The notes: generated from the sequence alone by a model not told the origin. A stretch of DNA of 64,000 nt from Pectobacterium punjabense (GCF_012427845.1 NZ_CP038498.1:2232001-2296000); one strand, 5' to 3'; shown: positions 1 to 11,210, counted from the stretch's first letter. Made by a program: numbers and translations.

Positions 1-644
<644 letters not shown>

Positions 645-658
645 GGCGGGTATACATC

Positions 659-3046
659 ATGAAATTCAGTGAACTCTGGTTACGCGAGTGGGTAAACCCG
701 GCGGTTGACAGTGAAACGTTATCCGAACAAATCACGATGGCTGGGCTGGAAGTGGATGGCGTTGAGCCTGTTGCTGGCGCATTCGACGGAGTGTTTGTCG
801 GTGAAGTGGTTGAATGTGGGCAGCACCCGAATGCAGATAAACTGCGTGTGACAAAAGTCAATGTTGGTGGCGATCGCCTGCTGGACATCGTTTGCGGCGC
901 ACCGAACTGCCGTCAGGGTCTGAAAGTGGCGGTAGCGACGGTAGGTGCCGTGTTGCCAGGCGACTTCAAAATCAAAGCTGCCAAACTGCGTGGCGAGCCG
1001 TCTGAAGGTATGCTGTGCTCATTTTCCGAATTGGGTATTTCCGACGATCACGATGGCATCATCGAGTTGCCAGCAGATGCGCTGATTGGCACGGATATTC
1101 GTGACTACCTGAAGTTAGATGACAACGCGATTGAAATCAGCGTGACACCAAACCGTGCTGATTGCTTAGGTATCATCGGTGTGGCGCGTGATGTGGCGGT
1201 ATTGAATCAAATGGCGTTGAATGAACCGGCTGTTGAGCCCGTTGCCGCGACAATTCAGGATACCTTCCCAATTCAGGTTGATGCGCCACAGGCATGTCCA
1301 CGCTATTTAGGCCGTGTAGTGAAAGGCATCAACGTTAAGGCGGCAACGCCGTTGTGGATGCGTGAAAAACTGCGTCGTTGCGGTATTCGTTCTATCGATC
1401 CCGTGGTTGACGTGACCAACTACGTTCTGCTGGAACTCGGCCAGCCGATGCATGCATTCGATCTTGACCGTCTCAACGGCGGCATTATTGTGCGTATGGC
1501 GAAAGAGGGCGAAACGCTGACGCTGCTGGATGGTAACGAAGCGAAGCTGAACGCCGATACGCTGGTTATTGCCGACCAGCAGAATGCATTGGCAATGGGC
1601 GGTATCTTTGGCGGCGAGCATTCTGGCGTCAATGAAGAAACGCAAAACGTTCTGCTGGAATGTGCCTATTTTAACCCGCTGTCGATTACTGGACGCGCAC
1701 GTCGCCACGGCTTGCACACTGATGCCTCTCACCGTTACGAACGTGGTGTTGATCCGGCGTTGCAACACAAAGCTATTGAACGTGCCACTCGTTTGCTGAT
1801 TGAGATTTGTGGTGGCGAAGCCGGCCCGGTCGTTGATGTCACCAGCGACGCTGATTTGCCAACGCGTGCAACGATTACGTTGCGTCGTGAAAAGCTGAAT
1901 CGTCTGATTGGCCATGTGATTGCCGATGAGCAGGTGAGCGATATCCTGCAACGTTTAGGCTGTAACGTGGTGAGAACTGACACCGGCTGGCAGGCGACTG
2001 CACCGAGCTGGCGCTTTGACATGGAAATCGAAGAAGATCTGGTTGAAGAAGTCGCGCGTATTTACGGCTACAACAACATTCCGAATATTCCTACTCAGGC
2101 TCCGTTGATCATGACCGCGCATCGTGAAGCGTCATTGTCATTGAAGCGCGTTAAGGCACTATTAGTCGATCACGGCTATCAGGAAGCAATTACTTACAGT
2201 TTTGTTGACCCGAAAATTCAGGGGTTAATCCACCCTGAAGAAGCTTCTCTGAGTCTGCCGAGCCCGATTTCAGCAGAGATGTCGGTGATGCGTTTATCAC
2301 TGTGGAGTGGCTTATTAAGCGCCGCTGTGTATAACCAAAACCGTCAACAAAGCCGCCTGCGCCTGTTTGAAAGCGGTCTGCGTTTTGTACCGGACACCAG
2401 TGCTGACCTGGGCATTCGCCAAGATCTGATGCTGGCAGGTGTGATTACGGGCACGCGTTATGAAGAACATTGGGATCTGGCGCGTCAGGCCGTTGACTTC
2501 TATGATTTAAAAGGCGATTTGGAAGCGGTACTGGCATTGACGGGCAAATTGTCTGAGATTGAATTCAAAGCCGAAAATAATCCGGCATTGCATCCAGGAC
2601 AAAGTGCTGCTATTTATCTGTGCGGAGAACGCATTGGATTTATTGGCGTTATTCACCCAGAGCTGGAGCGCAAGTTGGATCTTAACGGGCGCACCGTGGT
2701 GTTCGAATTGTTGTGGGATAAGGTTGCAGACCGCGTATTGCCTGATGCGAACGAGATTTCCCGCTTCCCTGCGAACCGTCGTGATATTGCCGTTGTGGTC
2801 GCTGAAAATGTCCCTGCGGGTGATATTTTGGCCGAGTGTAAGAAAGTTGGCGCAAATCAGTTAGTTGGCGTAAACTTATTCGACGTGTACCGAGGGAAGG
2901 GCGTAGCGGAAGGTTATAAGAGTCTGGCTATCAGCCTGACACTGCAAGATACCACGCGTACACTGGCAGAAGAGGAAATTGCCGCTACCGTTGCTGAGTG
3001 CGTAGCAGCATTAAAACAGCGATTCCAAGCATCCTTGAGGGATTGA
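659..3046 (+). CDS. pheT: Phenylalanyl-tRNA synthetase beta subunit
   Basis: Large subunit of the tRNA-Phe synthetase; it carries tRNA-binding and editing functions. At 795 residues it has the full E. coli length. An EMAP/OB-type tRNA-binding domain lies at about residues 40-150 ([18 protein letters not shown]), B3/B4 editing-type sequence at about 210-400, a B5 domain at about 400-475, and an anticodon-binding ferredoxin-like domain ending the protein ([14 protein letters not shown]). The gene begins 14 bases after pheS and stops 4 bases before ihfA, so the three are co-transcribed. Confidence 0.98.
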   Translation: MKFSELWLREWVNPAVDSETLSEQITMAGLEVDGVEPVAGAFDGVFVGEVVECGQHPNADKLRVTKVNVGGDRLLDIVCGAPNCRQGLKVAVATVGAVLPGDFKIKAAKLRGEPSEGMLCSFSELGISDDHDGIIELPADALIGTDIRDYLKLDDNAIEISVTPNRADCLGIIGVARDVAVLNQMALNEPAVEPVAATIQDTFPIQVDAPQACPRYLGRVVKGINVKAATPLWMREKLRRCGIRSIDPVVDVTNYVLLELGQPMHAFDLDRLNGGIIVRMAKEGETLTLLDGNEAKLNADTLVIADQQNALAMGGIFGGEHSGVNEETQNVLLECAYFNPLSITGRARRHGLHTDASHRYERGVDPALQHKAIERATRLLIEICGGEAGPVVDVTSDADLPTRATITLRREKLNRLIGHVIADEQVSDILQRLGCNVVRTDTGWQATAPSWRFDMEIEEDLVEEVARIYGYNNIPNIPTQAPLIMTAHREASLSLKRVKALLVDHGYQEAITYSFVDPKIQGLIHPEEASLSLPSPISAEMSVMRLSLWSGLLSAAVYNQNRQQSRLRLFESGLRFVPDTSADLGIRQDLMLAGVITGTRYEEHWDLARQAVDFYDLKGDLEAVLALTGKLSEIEFKAENNPALHPGQSAAIYLCGERIGFIGVIHPELERKLDLNGRTVVFELLWDKVADRVLPDANEISRFPANRRDIAVVVAENVPAGDILAECKKVGANQLVGVNLFDVYRGKGVAEGYKSLAISLTLQDTTRTLAEEEIAATVAECVAALKQRFQASLRD

Positions 3047-3050
3047 ACCT

Positions 3051-3347
3051 ATGGCGCTTACTAAAGCTGAAATGTCAGAATACCTGTTTGAGAAGCTCGG
3101 GCTGAGCAAACGGGATGCCAAAGACCTAGTCGAGCTATTTTTTGAAGAAGTTCGTCGCGCTTTGGAAAATGGCGAGCAGGTCAAGTTGTCAGGTTTTGGC
3201 AATTTTGATTTGCGAGACAAGAACCAACGTCCTGGACGTAACCCAAAAACTGGCGAAGATATTCCGATTACGGCGCGCCGTGTGGTCACGTTCCGTCCGG
3301 GGCAAAAGCTGAAAAGCAGGGTAGAGAACGCCTCTCCCAAAGAGTAA
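3051..3347 (+). CDS. ihfA: Integration host factor subunit alpha
   Basis: Small DNA-bending protein that pairs with IhfB; it shapes the nucleoid and assists promoters, recombination and replication. The 98 residues match the HU/IHF family throughout: N-terminal helices [20 protein letters not shown], then the DNA-binding arm with [12 protein letters not shown] including the intercalating proline region. It follows pheT by 4 bases and is closed by a terminator a few bases downstream. Very close to E. coli IhfA. Confidence 0.98.
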   Translation: MALTKAEMSEYLFEKLGLSKRDAKDLVELFFEEVRRALENGEQVKLSGFGNFDLRDKNQRPGRNPKTGEDIPITARRVVTFRPGQKLKSRVENASPKE

Positions 3348-3358
3348 TTGTGTCACTC

Positions 3359-3384
3359 AAAAAGGCCGCGCAAGCGGCCTTTTC
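3359..3384 (+). terminator. Rho-independent terminator after ihfA
   Basis: Nine-base-pair stem (AAAGGCCGC / GCGGCCTTT) with a GCAA tetraloop followed by Ts, 12 bases past the ihfA stop. It ends the pheST-ihfA transcript. Confidence 0.9.
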
Positions 3385-3414
3385 CTCTTTGAGCCTTGAC
3401 TGATAACACGCTTT

Positions 3415-3861
3415 CTATGAGGAAGTTAGGTGTTCCATGTGAAGAATGGGAAAAGGCTTGCCATACGAATCTTGCTCCGAACGGTGCTTTACGATAAATC
3501 CCATTGTTTCGTAAAATTTTCTGGCTCTTCCATTTTGCTCATTAACATCAACTTTTGTTATCGGAAAGTGTGTGAGCACGAATGTGACCAGTTCACTGCC
3601 AATGCCGTTACCGCTCCAGTGGGGTGCTACAAATAGCATCTCGATGGTGTCATCTGACAGGCCAATAAAGCCCTTTATTTCACTTTTATGTGCTCTTATA
3701 ACCAACACATTCAATGCGGGTAGATAATCGTTCAGAATACGTGGACGAAAAAAATGGATGTCCTCCTCACCGAGAAAAGTATGTGTGGCGCGAACGGATG
3801 ACTCCCAGAGTGCGGTTAATGTGGGAAAGTCTGCTGGTGTGGCCGATTCAATCATGCTCAT
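3415..3861 (-). CDS. GNAT family N-acetyltransferase, YjaB-like
   Basis: Predicted acetyl-CoA-dependent N-acetyltransferase of 148 residues. The acetyl-CoA loop is visible as HWSGNGIGSELV near residue 82, after the MLFVAPHW strand, and the C-terminal VNEQNGRARKFYETMGF is typical of the family. Length and the closing segment (YGKPFPILHMEHL) resemble E. coli YjaB (recalled). The substrate is not readable from sequence. It stands alone, facing the ihfA operon and upstream of the YgbA-like gene in the same orientation. Confidence 0.8.
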   Translation of the reverse strand: MSMIESATPADFPTLTALWESSVRATHTFLGEEDIHFFRPRILNDYLPALNVLVIRAHKSEIKGFIGLSDDTIEMLFVAPHWSGNGIGSELVTFVLTHFPITKVDVNEQNGRARKFYETMGFIVKHRSEQDSYGKPFPILHMEHLTSS

Positions 3862-3908
3862 GAATAATAATGGTACTCTCTGTTGCTGAGTTAATGCGGA
3901 AAAATAGG

Positions 3909-4295
3909 TTATTTAGACGATTTTTTAATATTTTCCGATGTTACACTTTTTGGTCGTGGATAGTCCGGCACGGGGCGATAATCGTCAATTAAGTGGCGTA
4001 TTGCCAAAATAGGGTGACGTAGCAGCATCCGTGGCCCAGACCAGCGCATAATTGCTTTAATTGCTTCACGCCTGGCTGGCTGATAGCAGTGGATAGGGCA
4101 ATGCTTACACGCGGGCTTCTCTTCACCAAAATGACAGCGCTCCAGACGTTTGATGGCGTAGCTAAATAGGTCTTTATACTGTGTGCTGTCGTTGGTTTCT
4201 GGGTGGCGCTTTTCATACAGTTCGATCATCAACCCGACGGTACGAATCTCCCGCTGTCGGTATTTTCCCAGGGGTTTTCTCGCCATGTGCGTCAT
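3909..4295 (-). CDS. ygbA: YgbA-like protein (nitrous-oxide-stimulated-promoter family)
   Basis: A 128-residue soluble protein of the YgbA family; biochemical role unknown. E. coli ygbA is known as a member of the NsrR/nitric-oxide response. Features are a basic N-terminus (MARKPLGKYRQREIRTV) and a cysteine cluster CHFGEEKPACKHCPIHCY at about residues 53-70, which could bind metal. A second ATG three codons in (4286) has better ribosome-binding spacing and may be the true start. I see no NsrR site that I would defend. Confidence 0.75.
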   Translation of the reverse strand: MTHMARKPLGKYRQREIRTVGLMIELYEKRHPETNDSTQYKDLFSYAIKRLERCHFGEEKPACKHCPIHCYQPARREAIKAIMRWSGPRMLLRHPILAIRHLIDDYRPVPDYPRPKSVTSENIKKSSK

Positions 4296-4424
4296 GTCCT
4301 GATGAAATCATAATAGATGTATTTTAAATGCAATTTATGGCAAGGGAAACCTCTTACGTCACATGAACGTGCAAAAGGCGGAGAGAAAAAGGCGAGGAGA
4401 ACCCTCGCCGAAGAAAAGAAGGTA

Positions 4425-6143
4425 TCAGGCCTGACCGAATTGTGCCTGATGCAACGTCGCATAAATGCCACTTTGTTCCAGCAACGCTTGATGACTGCCT
4501 TGCTCAATGATGCTGCCATTATCCACTACCACAATGCGCCCCGCGTTCTGTATGGTTGCCAGTCGATGCGCGATAACCAACGTGGTGCGTCCTGCGGATA
4601 GTTCGCTAAGCGATTGCTGTATCGCCTGCTCCGTCGCCGTATCTAGCGCGGATGTCGCTTCGTCAAGAATCAGGATCGGCGGATTTTTCAGGAAGATCCG
4701 CGCGATGGACAAACGCTGCTTTTGCCCACCCGACAGCTTAACACCGCGTTCGCCGACTACGGTATCCAGCCCTTCAGGCAGATTTTCGATCAGTTCATCT
4801 AATCTGGCCCGTCGTGCAGCTTCCATGATTTCGTCATCGCTGGCACCAAGTTTGCCGTAGGCGATGTTTTCTCGAATGGTGCCGCCGAATAGGAAAACAT
4901 CCTGCTGTACGATGCCAATTTGGCTGCGCAGTGACGCCTGCGTCATCTGGCGGATGTCCATGCCGTCAATAGTGATGGCTCCGCTAGTTAAATCGTAGAA
5001 GCGGGGCAATAGAGAGCAAAGAGTGGTTTTACCTGCACCGGACGGGCCAACAAACGCTACGGTTTCTCCCGCGCGAATTGACAGGTTGATATTGCGCAGA
5101 ATTGGGCGTTCGGCGGAATAACCAAAGCCTACCTGTTTAAACTCGATATTACCTTTCAGAGGCCCTGCATCATGCGCATCAGGGGCATCGGCAATCTCGG
5201 GAACCGTATCGATCAGTTGAGTAAAGCGCTTGAATCCCGCAATGCCCTTGGGATAACTCTCCAGCACAGAGGTAATTTTGGCAACAGGGCGGAAGAAAAC
5301 CTCAATCAGCAGCAGAAAACCGATAAAACCGCCGTAGGTGAGCTCTCCCTGAATGACATACCAGATACCTGCCAGCATCACGATAAGCTGTATCAGGCGC
5401 GTGCTGAGGTAACTGAGCGTCATGCTGGCGGTCATGATGCGGTAGGCCTGCAATTTGGTACGGCGATAGTTTTCGTTGTCGTTAGAGAACAGTTTCTTCT
5501 CATGGGCTTCATTAGCGAAAGCTTTAACGACACGGATACCGCCCACGCTCTCTTCAATGCGGGCGTTGAAGTTGCCCACTTGACCAAAGAGCTGACGCCA
5601 GGTTTCCGTCATTCGTGCGCCATAGCGGCTGACGAGATATCCCATGAAAGGCACGATAACAATCGTTAGCAGCGCCAGATTCAGGTGAACCGTCGCCATC
5701 AGAATAAATGCGCCAATAAACGTCATAATAGCGAGGAACAAGTCTTCCGGGCCGTGGTGGGCGATTTCACCCACTTCTTCCAGATCTTTGGTGACGTGCG
5801 TGATGATATGCCCGGTCTTCATATTATCGTAGTAACGGAACGGCAAATTTTGCAGGTGCTCAAATGCCTGCCGGCGCATGTCGGTTTCAATCCCCACGCC
5901 CAGGGCATGTCCCCAATAGTTGACGATGGCCATCAGCGCGGTATTCAGCAGATAGACTGCCAATAGCGCCACCGACGCTAACAGGATCAGTGACCAATCC
6001 TGCGCCGGTAACAGTTTGTCGATGAACGCTTTAATCGCCATCGGAAACCCTAATTCAAGCAGGCCTGCGATAATGGCACAGCCAAAATCGAGGACGAATA
6101 ACCCTTTATAGGGAGAATAGTACGAAAAGAAACGGCTTAACAT
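4425..6143 (-). CDS. ABC transporter, fused permease/ATPase (exporter type)
   Basis: A 572-residue half-transporter of the MsbA/lipid-and-drug exporter type: a six-helix transmembrane domain (about residues 15-310) followed by a nucleotide-binding domain with Walker A GPSGAGKTT, signature LSGGQKQRLSIAR, Walker B LILDEATSALD and a switch His in VIAHR. Substrate unknown; homodimer expected. The open frame extends further upstream to 6554, but that stretch is antisense to yddG and reads as non-membrane junk, so I place the start at MLSRFFSYYSPYKG. No partner gene is adjacent. Confidence 0.85.
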   Translation of the reverse strand: MLSRFFSYYSPYKGLFVLDFGCAIIAGLLELGFPMAIKAFIDKLLPAQDWSLILLASVALLAVYLLNTALMAIVNYWGHALGVGIETDMRRQAFEHLQNLPFRYYDNMKTGHIITHVTKDLEEVGEIAHHGPEDLFLAIMTFIGAFILMATVHLNLALLTIVIVPFMGYLVSRYGARMTETWRQLFGQVGNFNARIEESVGGIRVVKAFANEAHEKKLFSNDNENYRRTKLQAYRIMTASMTLSYLSTRLIQLIVMLAGIWYVIQGELTYGGFIGFLLLIEVFFRPVAKITSVLESYPKGIAGFKRFTQLIDTVPEIADAPDAHDAGPLKGNIEFKQVGFGYSAERPILRNINLSIRAGETVAFVGPSGAGKTTLCSLLPRFYDLTSGAITIDGMDIRQMTQASLRSQIGIVQQDVFLFGGTIRENIAYGKLGASDDEIMEAARRARLDELIENLPEGLDTVVGERGVKLSGGQKQRLSIARIFLKNPPILILDEATSALDTATEQAIQQSLSELSAGRTTLVIAHRLATIQNAGRIVVVDNGSIIEQGSHQALLEQSGIYATLHQAQFGQA

Positions 6144-6256
6144 GTGGACTTTTTTAGGTAACGAAATGTGAAGGTGACTATAACAGGTTAGTGAGAATAA
6201 TGTGACCGCGAGCAGATTAAGGTTTTTATTGGCCAGAAAGTCTAACCGGAAACGAA

Positions 6257-7144
6257 TTAGCTCGAGGGTGACCGTGTCGCATACCAGCAGAGTAATGAGC
6301 CTGCTGTGACCATTGCGACGCCTTGCCAAAACGAAATGGCGGGCGTGATATTGAGCCAGATCGCCGCCAGCAATGTCGAAAGCACGGGCGTGAAGTAAGA
6401 GGCGGTTGCCAGCAGCGTCAGATTGCCGTATTGAATACCGGCATTCCATGCTGAATAAGCCAACGCGGCTGAGGCCCCCATAAAGAGCAATTCCAGCGAA
6501 CTCGGCAACGTTAATGAAATCGGCCCTTCGGCACTGAAGGCATACTGAATCCATAGCACGAGCGAAGCGATGAAGAAGAACAACGATACACCGCTTTTTC
6601 CCTGCCCGTAACGCTTGGTGATATTGCAGTATAGCGCCCAGGTCAAAGCCGCAGAAAATGCCAAACTGTAGGCCAGTGGGTTAGCAAGAATGTTGTTCCA
6701 CAGGAGCTCGGGTGTCCAGTCACTTTCTCCTTTCATAATCCAGACGATACCACCCAGCGCGAGTGCGAGGCCTGGCCAGAGCAGAAAACGGCTTTTCTGC
6801 TGATTGATAAAAAGAGAAAAAAGGATGGTCAGACTGGGCCACAGATAGTTAATCATCCCGATTTCCATCGCTTGCATGCGGCTATCGGCTAATCCGATAG
6901 ACAGAGACAGAAATATTTCATAGCAGACAAATAGCGCACCGCCCGCGAACAAATAGATTCTGGGTAGCGCGTTAATGCGTGGAAGACCATAAAACGCCAG
7001 TAAGCATAGCGTGCTGGTGGAGTAAATCATTGCCGCTCCCCCAATCGGGCCGAGCGCCTCTGTCAGGCTACGGATAAGCCCAACGGATGTACTCCATAGA
7101 ATGATGGCGAGTAAGCCTGTGAGCGTGGCGCGCTGTGGTGTCAT
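6257..7144 (-). CDS. yddG: Aromatic amino acid exporter YddG (EamA/DMT family)
   Basis: Inner-membrane exporter of aromatic amino acids, a ten-helix drug/metabolite transporter of 295 residues. Strong E. coli YddG signatures: N-terminal RATLTGLLAIILWSTSVGLI, GMINYLWPSLTILF, and the C-terminal repeat SYFTPVLSTLLAA. The start at 7144 is preferred over the in-frame ATG at 7159 because AGGGA sits at good spacing before it and E. coli YddG begins at the same point. Single gene; the ABC exporter lies downstream in the same direction, with a 113-base gap. Confidence 0.93.
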   Translation of the reverse strand: MTPQRATLTGLLAIILWSTSVGLIRSLTEALGPIGGAAMIYSTSTLCLLAFYGLPRINALPRIYLFAGGALFVCYEIFLSLSIGLADSRMQAMEIGMINYLWPSLTILFSLFINQQKSRFLLWPGLALALGGIVWIMKGESDWTPELLWNNILANPLAYSLAFSAALTWALYCNITKRYGQGKSGVSLFFFIASLVLWIQYAFSAEGPISLTLPSSLELLFMGASAALAYSAWNAGIQYGNLTLLATASYFTPVLSTLLAAIWLNITPAISFWQGVAMVTAGSLLCWYATRSPSS

Positions 7145-7360
7145 GTTTATCCCTGCCATCCTTCAAATTGCCTGTACGTTGGTTGCATTGCCTGGTCTTT
7201 CCATGGCTGTGGCCTGATGAACCAACGCTTCACGTTATTCAAAACGCTAATATTTTGTCCTGCCACTTGAATGCGTGACGGTGTCGTAAAGTGCGTACAG
7301 AAGGAATCAAGTTCGAACCGGACGTTATTGTTAGCGCCCGGTGGTGTTTATAGTGATGGT

Positions 7361-8185
7361 TTACTGCCAAAAGTCATCAAACACGGTAATAGGTGGACGA
7401 CGCTTGTGCTCTGTTTTCCGATACCAGTTCTCGATCGTAGCCGCATCTTTAGCGTCGATCTGCTTACCTTCCAGATAATCGTCGATCTTTTCATAGGTCA
7501 CGCCCAGTGCGACTTCATCGGGAAGGGAAGGACGATCTTCTTCCAAATCGGCCGTTGGGGCTTTTGTATAAAGATGAGAAGGGCAGCCCAGTTCGCGCAA
7601 CAGCGCTTTACCCTGACGCTTATTCAGCCGGAAAATAGGGTTGATATCGGTACCCCCATCTCCGTATTTGGTGAAAAAGCCCGTTACTGCTTCTGCTGCA
7701 TGATCGGTGCCAACGACAAGACCTGCATTCATGCCTGCGATGCTGTACTGTGCTTTCATGCGTTCTCTGGCTTTTTCATTACCTTTGACAAAATCAGAAA
7801 GCGCTACGCCAATGGCGCGTAATGTGGCTTCACTGGCTTCGATTGCAGGCTTGATATTTACGGTGAGTACGCGATCGGGTTGGATAAAGGCGATGGCATC
7901 CTGACAGTCAGCTTCATCAGCCTGTACGCCGTAAGGTAGTCGGACCGCGATGAATTGATAGCGAGAATTTCCCGTTTCATTGCGCAATTCCGTGATAGCC
8001 GTCTGGCAGAGTTTGCCTGTCAAGGTAGAATCCTGACCGCCGCTGATGCCCAACACTAACGACGTAACAAACGGGTGAGCATTCAGATAATTCTTTAAAA
8101 AATCAACGCTAACACGGATTTCCTGTGCTGGATCGATGCGACTTTTCACTCCCAGCGCAGCGATAATGTCGTTTTGTAATGACAT
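7361..8185 (-). CDS. nadE: Ammonia-dependent NAD+ synthetase
   Basis: Last step of NAD biosynthesis: amidates nicotinic acid adenine dinucleotide using ammonia and ATP. The 274 residues match the short bacterial NadE with no glutaminase domain. The ATP pyrophosphatase loop [13 protein letters not shown] is at about residues 44-56, and the substrate segments [20 protein letters not shown] and [17 protein letters not shown] are present. It is divergent from osmE, the same pairing as in E. coli. Confidence 0.98.
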   Translation of the reverse strand: MSLQNDIIAALGVKSRIDPAQEIRVSVDFLKNYLNAHPFVTSLVLGISGGQDSTLTGKLCQTAITELRNETGNSRYQFIAVRLPYGVQADEADCQDAIAFIQPDRVLTVNIKPAIEASEATLRAIGVALSDFVKGNEKARERMKAQYSIAGMNAGLVVGTDHAAEAVTGFFTKYGDGGTDINPIFRLNKRQGKALLRELGCPSHLYTKAPTADLEEDRPSLPDEVALGVTYEKIDDYLEGKQIDAKDAATIENWYRKTEHKRRPPITVFDDFWQ

Positions 8186-8411
8186 GCCATCTCCCTCCTG
8201 AACTTATTGATACTGAAAAAGAATTATTACGATTACTTGAGTGTAAAACGAATCGACGTGAAGAAAAAGAGCAAGCTGTCAGGTAGTCATTTTCCCTATA
8301 GATACACCGTTTTTGACTATCGGCCAATATGTTACATATCCACGTTATGATTTGAAAAAGTGGTCGCCGCCGACTAGCCTTAGGGGGACCCATTAATAAT
8401 GAGGTGATGAG

Positions 8412-8741
8412 ATGAAGAATAACAGATTACTGATGTGTATTGCGGCAGCGGGTGCTGTCATGCTGGCGGGATGTTCGGCTTATAACAAAGCAGAAAGCTA
8501 TGTTAATGAGCCCGTGGTGAAAGATGTGAAGGTGGGAATGACGAAGCAGCAGGTCCACCAACTTGCAGGCAGCGGAATGGAGAAACGGCTGGTAAATGCC
8601 AAGGGAACCTGTAGTGATTATCTGCTGAAAAACCGTGATGGGACTGCGCAGAACTATTTTGTGAGCTACAACGATACGGGGCATGTCCTCAACAAAGGTT
8701 TCCAAACCTGTCAGGCTTATGACACAAACCCACAGCGCTAA
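8412..8741 (+). CDS. osmE: Osmotically inducible lipoprotein OsmE
   Basis: Small outer-envelope lipoprotein of the SmpA/OmlA fold, 109 residues. A type II signal peptide ends in the lipobox LAGC (Cys about residue 21). The mature part keeps VVKDVKVGMTKQQV and the C-terminal YDTNPQR seen in E. coli OsmE. Function in E. coli is undefined beyond osmotic and stationary-phase induction. Divergent from nadE; the tandem repeat block lies downstream. Confidence 0.95.
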   Translation: MKNNRLLMCIAAAGAVMLAGCSAYNKAESYVNEPVVKDVKVGMTKQQVHQLAGSGMEKRLVNAKGTCSDYLLKNRDGTAQNYFVSYNDTGHVLNKGFQTCQAYDTNPQR

Positions 8742-8761
8742 GTAACCTGATTGCACGATAT

Positions 8762-8914
8762 CGTCATAAAAAAACGTAGGGAACGTTTTTCAACGTTGCG
8801 CAGCAACGGCCCGCAGGGTGACGGACAAGGATGCCGTCATAAAAAAACGTAGGGAACGTTTTTCAACGTTGCGCAGCAACGGCCCGTAGGGTGACGGACA
8901 AGGATGTCCGTCAT
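8762..8914. repeat. Tandem intergenic repeat, two 73-74 bp units plus the start of a third
   Basis: Two nearly identical units begin with GTCATAAAAAAACG at 8763 and 8836, and a third copy of that opening at 8910 runs into the downstream terminator. Each unit contains a small hairpin CGTTGC-GCA-GCAACG and an imperfect AAAAACG...CGTTTTT stem. The units differ by a C/T change and one inserted T. The block lies in the gap between the convergent osmE and tcyP genes, consistent with a REP-like intergenic element. Confidence 0.85.
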
Positions 8915-8952
8915 AAAAAAACGCCGACAGCATGAGCCGTCGGCGTTTTCTT
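8915..8952. terminator. Bidirectional terminator between osmE and tcyP
   Basis: Stem AACGCCGAC / GTCGGCGTT with A-rich sequence on the left and T-rich sequence on the right, so it has a U-tract in both directions. It sits between two convergent genes and absorbs the third repeat copy. Confidence 0.88.
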
Positions 8953-8969
8953 TTGTGCAGCAACATGGC

Positions 8970-10364
8970 TTAGCGATGTGTCAATTCCGCATCATCCTGC
9001 GCGTTGAAAACCGTTTTATCCGTCTGCTTCATCAGTTGGCTGGTGACGGTTCCTGCTGTCATCGAGCCGCTAACGTTGAGTGCGGTACGACCCATATCGA
9101 TAAGCGGTTCAATGGAGATTAGCAAAGCCACGAGCGTTACTGGTAGCCCCATCGCGGGCAAAACGATTAACGCGGCAAAGGTGGCACCGCCGCCTACGCC
9201 AGCTACGCCAGCGGAACTGATTGTGACGATACCGACCAGCGTCGCGATCCAGACGGGATCGAGCGGGTTAATTCCGACCGTTGGTGCGACCATCACGGCC
9301 AGCATCGCTGGATAAAGACCGGCACAGCCGTTTTGACCGATTGTCGTACCAAAAGACGCCGCGAAGCTGGCGATAGATTGCGGCACACCGATGCGGCGCG
9401 TTTGTGCTTCGATGCTAAGTGGAATGGTTGCCGCACTGGAGCGACTGGTAAACGCGAATGTCAGTACCGGCCAGACTTTGCGATAAAAACGCGCCGGATT
9501 GATACCGGTAAAAGACAAAATCAGCGCATGGACGCCGAACATTATTGCCAACCCCAGATAGGACGCAACAACGAAGCTACCCAGTTTGAGGATGTCTTGC
9601 AGGTTGGAGCTAGCAACCATTTTGGTCATGAGCGCCATGACGCCGTAAGGGGTTAACTTCATCACCAGACGAACAAGCTTCATTACCCAGGATTGCAGTG
9701 TGTCGATGGCGGTTAATACACGTTCGCCTTTCACTGCATCATCTTTTAACAGTTGTAACGCGGCAACGCCAAGGAAAGCCGCGAAAACGACGACGCTGAT
9801 GATCGATGTTGGGTTAGCGCCAGTCAGTTCCGCAAATGGGTTTTTAGGGATGAATGACAGGATAAGCTGAGGAACGTTAAGATCAGCAACTTTGCCTGCG
9901 TAGTTGCTTTCAATTGCCGTTAATCGTGCGGTTTCTTGCGCACCCTGTACCAGTCCGGTTGCCGTCAGGCCAAACAAATTGGTGACAAAAACGCCGACCA
10001 GCGCAGAAATCAGCGTGGTGATCAACAAAGTGGAAAGCGTCAAAACGCTGATTTTCCCTAGTGATGAGGCATCATGCAGTTTGGCAACGGAATTGAGAAT
10101 GGAGATAAATACCAGCGGCATCACGATCATTTGTAGCAGCTGTACATAACCATTACCGACGATGTTAAACCATGAGATGGACTGCTTAACTACCGGGTTG
10201 TCGCCGCCATAAATCAGATGCAGTGCCAGACCAAATAACACCCCAACAACCAAACCCAGCAATACCTTCTTTGCCAGGCTCCAGGATGGATTGCGGTTGG
10301 TATAGCCTAATCCGAGCAGTAATACGACAAATAGCAGAATATTTATGAGTAGCGGAAAATTCAT
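8970..10364 (-). CDS. tcyP: L-cystine symporter TcyP (YdjN)
   Basis: Sodium/dicarboxylate-symporter-family protein (DAACS) for cystine uptake across the inner membrane; 464 residues against about 463 in E. coli. Conserved stretches include [34 protein letters not shown] (hairpin loop 1) and [19 protein letters not shown]. The start at 10364 ([11 protein letters not shown]) has a GGGAG site and matches E. coli; the open frame continues 14 codons upstream without homology. The following minus-strand gene is the unrelated osmE region, so it is probably monocistronic. Confidence 0.95.
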   Translation of the reverse strand: MNFPLLINILLFVVLLLGLGYTNRNPSWSLAKKVLLGLVVGVLFGLALHLIYGGDNPVVKQSISWFNIVGNGYVQLLQMIVMPLVFISILNSVAKLHDASSLGKISVLTLSTLLITTLISALVGVFVTNLFGLTATGLVQGAQETARLTAIESNYAGKVADLNVPQLILSFIPKNPFAELTGANPTSIISVVVFAAFLGVAALQLLKDDAVKGERVLTAIDTLQSWVMKLVRLVMKLTPYGVMALMTKMVASSNLQDILKLGSFVVASYLGLAIMFGVHALILSFTGINPARFYRKVWPVLTFAFTSRSSAATIPLSIEAQTRRIGVPQSIASFAASFGTTIGQNGCAGLYPAMLAVMVAPTVGINPLDPVWIATLVGIVTISSAGVAGVGGGATFAALIVLPAMGLPVTLVALLISIEPLIDMGRTALNVSGSMTAGTVTSQLMKQTDKTVFNAQDDAELTHR

Positions 10365-10535
10365 CCGACTTTGCTCCCTATCAGTGAATCGCAACACATT
10401 GCCCACGATCCCGCTCAGTAGTGCAGAATGGCGGAGGCGGTGTGATTTTTTGCGATAAAAAATAACAAACGCGCACAGGATAACAGGTCTTTTGCCATCA
10501 TGTTACAGAGATATGTCTGACGGTAGGTAACGCGG

Positions 10536-11111
10536 CTATTTCACGTATTGAAAGAGGTACGTTTGGGCTGACTGTAAAAAGCGAAATGACTGCTCGTAGG
10601 TACAACAATCCAAATTTTTTTGCGGTTGATACAGTGAAAAACCGATGCAAGCAAGACACAGGAAACGCTCCAATTGATTACCTTTTTGGCTGTTTAAAAT
10701 CGGTAAGCGGAAACGCCAGCGGCATGGCCAGAGTAGGGGAACACCGGAGGGGGTCAACATATCGGCGAGAATATGGCTAAGATAACCGACGATCATGGCA
10801 TGATAGGCATCAGTCGGAATCGGCCAACTCGGTGGTAGGCGCGTCTGAATAAAGAAAATACCCGTAGCGATAGCAAGGAGGCTGTGAGTAAATCCCCGAT
10901 GACCAAAAAGCCGCGCAATAGGTGTAGAAAGCCACTTGAGGCGCTGTCCAAGAACGGATTTGGGGTGATCGATATCGGGTAGCAGCGCGGTAAGGAGTGC
11001 TCCAGGGATAATGTGCCACCAATCTCCGGTAGCCAGCGCTGGCGATAACTCAACTTTTTTAGCCAGAATCGCGCAGGCAACAGAAAAAAGCAGGTGTCCT
11101 TCCGCAGTCAT
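10536..11111 (-). CDS. ydjM: YdjM, SOS-regulated inner-membrane metal-dependent hydrolase family
   Basis: A 191-residue membrane protein of the YdjM/LexA-regulated family (DUF457-type, metal-dependent hydrolase fold). Motifs: MTAEGHLLF, LLPDIDHPKS, FGHRGFTHSLL and GYLSHILADMLTPSGVPLLWP, all with conserved His/Asp for metal. The C-terminal 50 residues diverge from E. coli. The ATG at 11111 is used; the upstream TTG at 11123 has no support. A LexA operator of near-perfect form lies 17 bases upstream, so DNA-damage induction is conserved. Molecular function is unknown. Confidence 0.92.
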   Translation of the reverse strand: MTAEGHLLFSVACAILAKKVELSPALATGDWWHIIPGALLTALLPDIDHPKSVLGQRLKWLSTPIARLFGHRGFTHSLLAIATGIFFIQTRLPPSWPIPTDAYHAMIVGYLSHILADMLTPSGVPLLWPCRWRFRLPILNSQKGNQLERFLCLACIGFSLYQPQKNLDCCTYEQSFRFLQSAQTYLFQYVK

Positions 11112-11127
11112 GAAACTTCTCAAATAA

Positions 11128-11147
11128 AACTGTTATTTTATACAGTA
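11128..11147. promoter_or_regulatory. LexA (SOS) operator for ydjM
   Basis: CTGT-TATTTTAT-ACAG at 11130-11145 matches the CTGT-N8-ACAG consensus, with an AT-rich centre and the right-hand TA flank. Located just upstream of ydjM, which LexA represses in E. coli. Confidence 0.85.
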
Positions 11148-11210
11148 TAAGAGATTATCTCTGTCTGCGGAAGCGGTGACAGCGTAACGATTTATTACGC
11201 TACATCTCTA

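Noticed and set aside
6144..6554. N-terminal extension of the ABC exporter reading frame
   Set aside because: It is antisense to yddG, adds no membrane or known domain, and the internal Met gives a standard exporter length.
7271..7822. 183-codon plus-strand ORF opposite nadE
   Set aside because: Antisense shadow of nadE without any family features.
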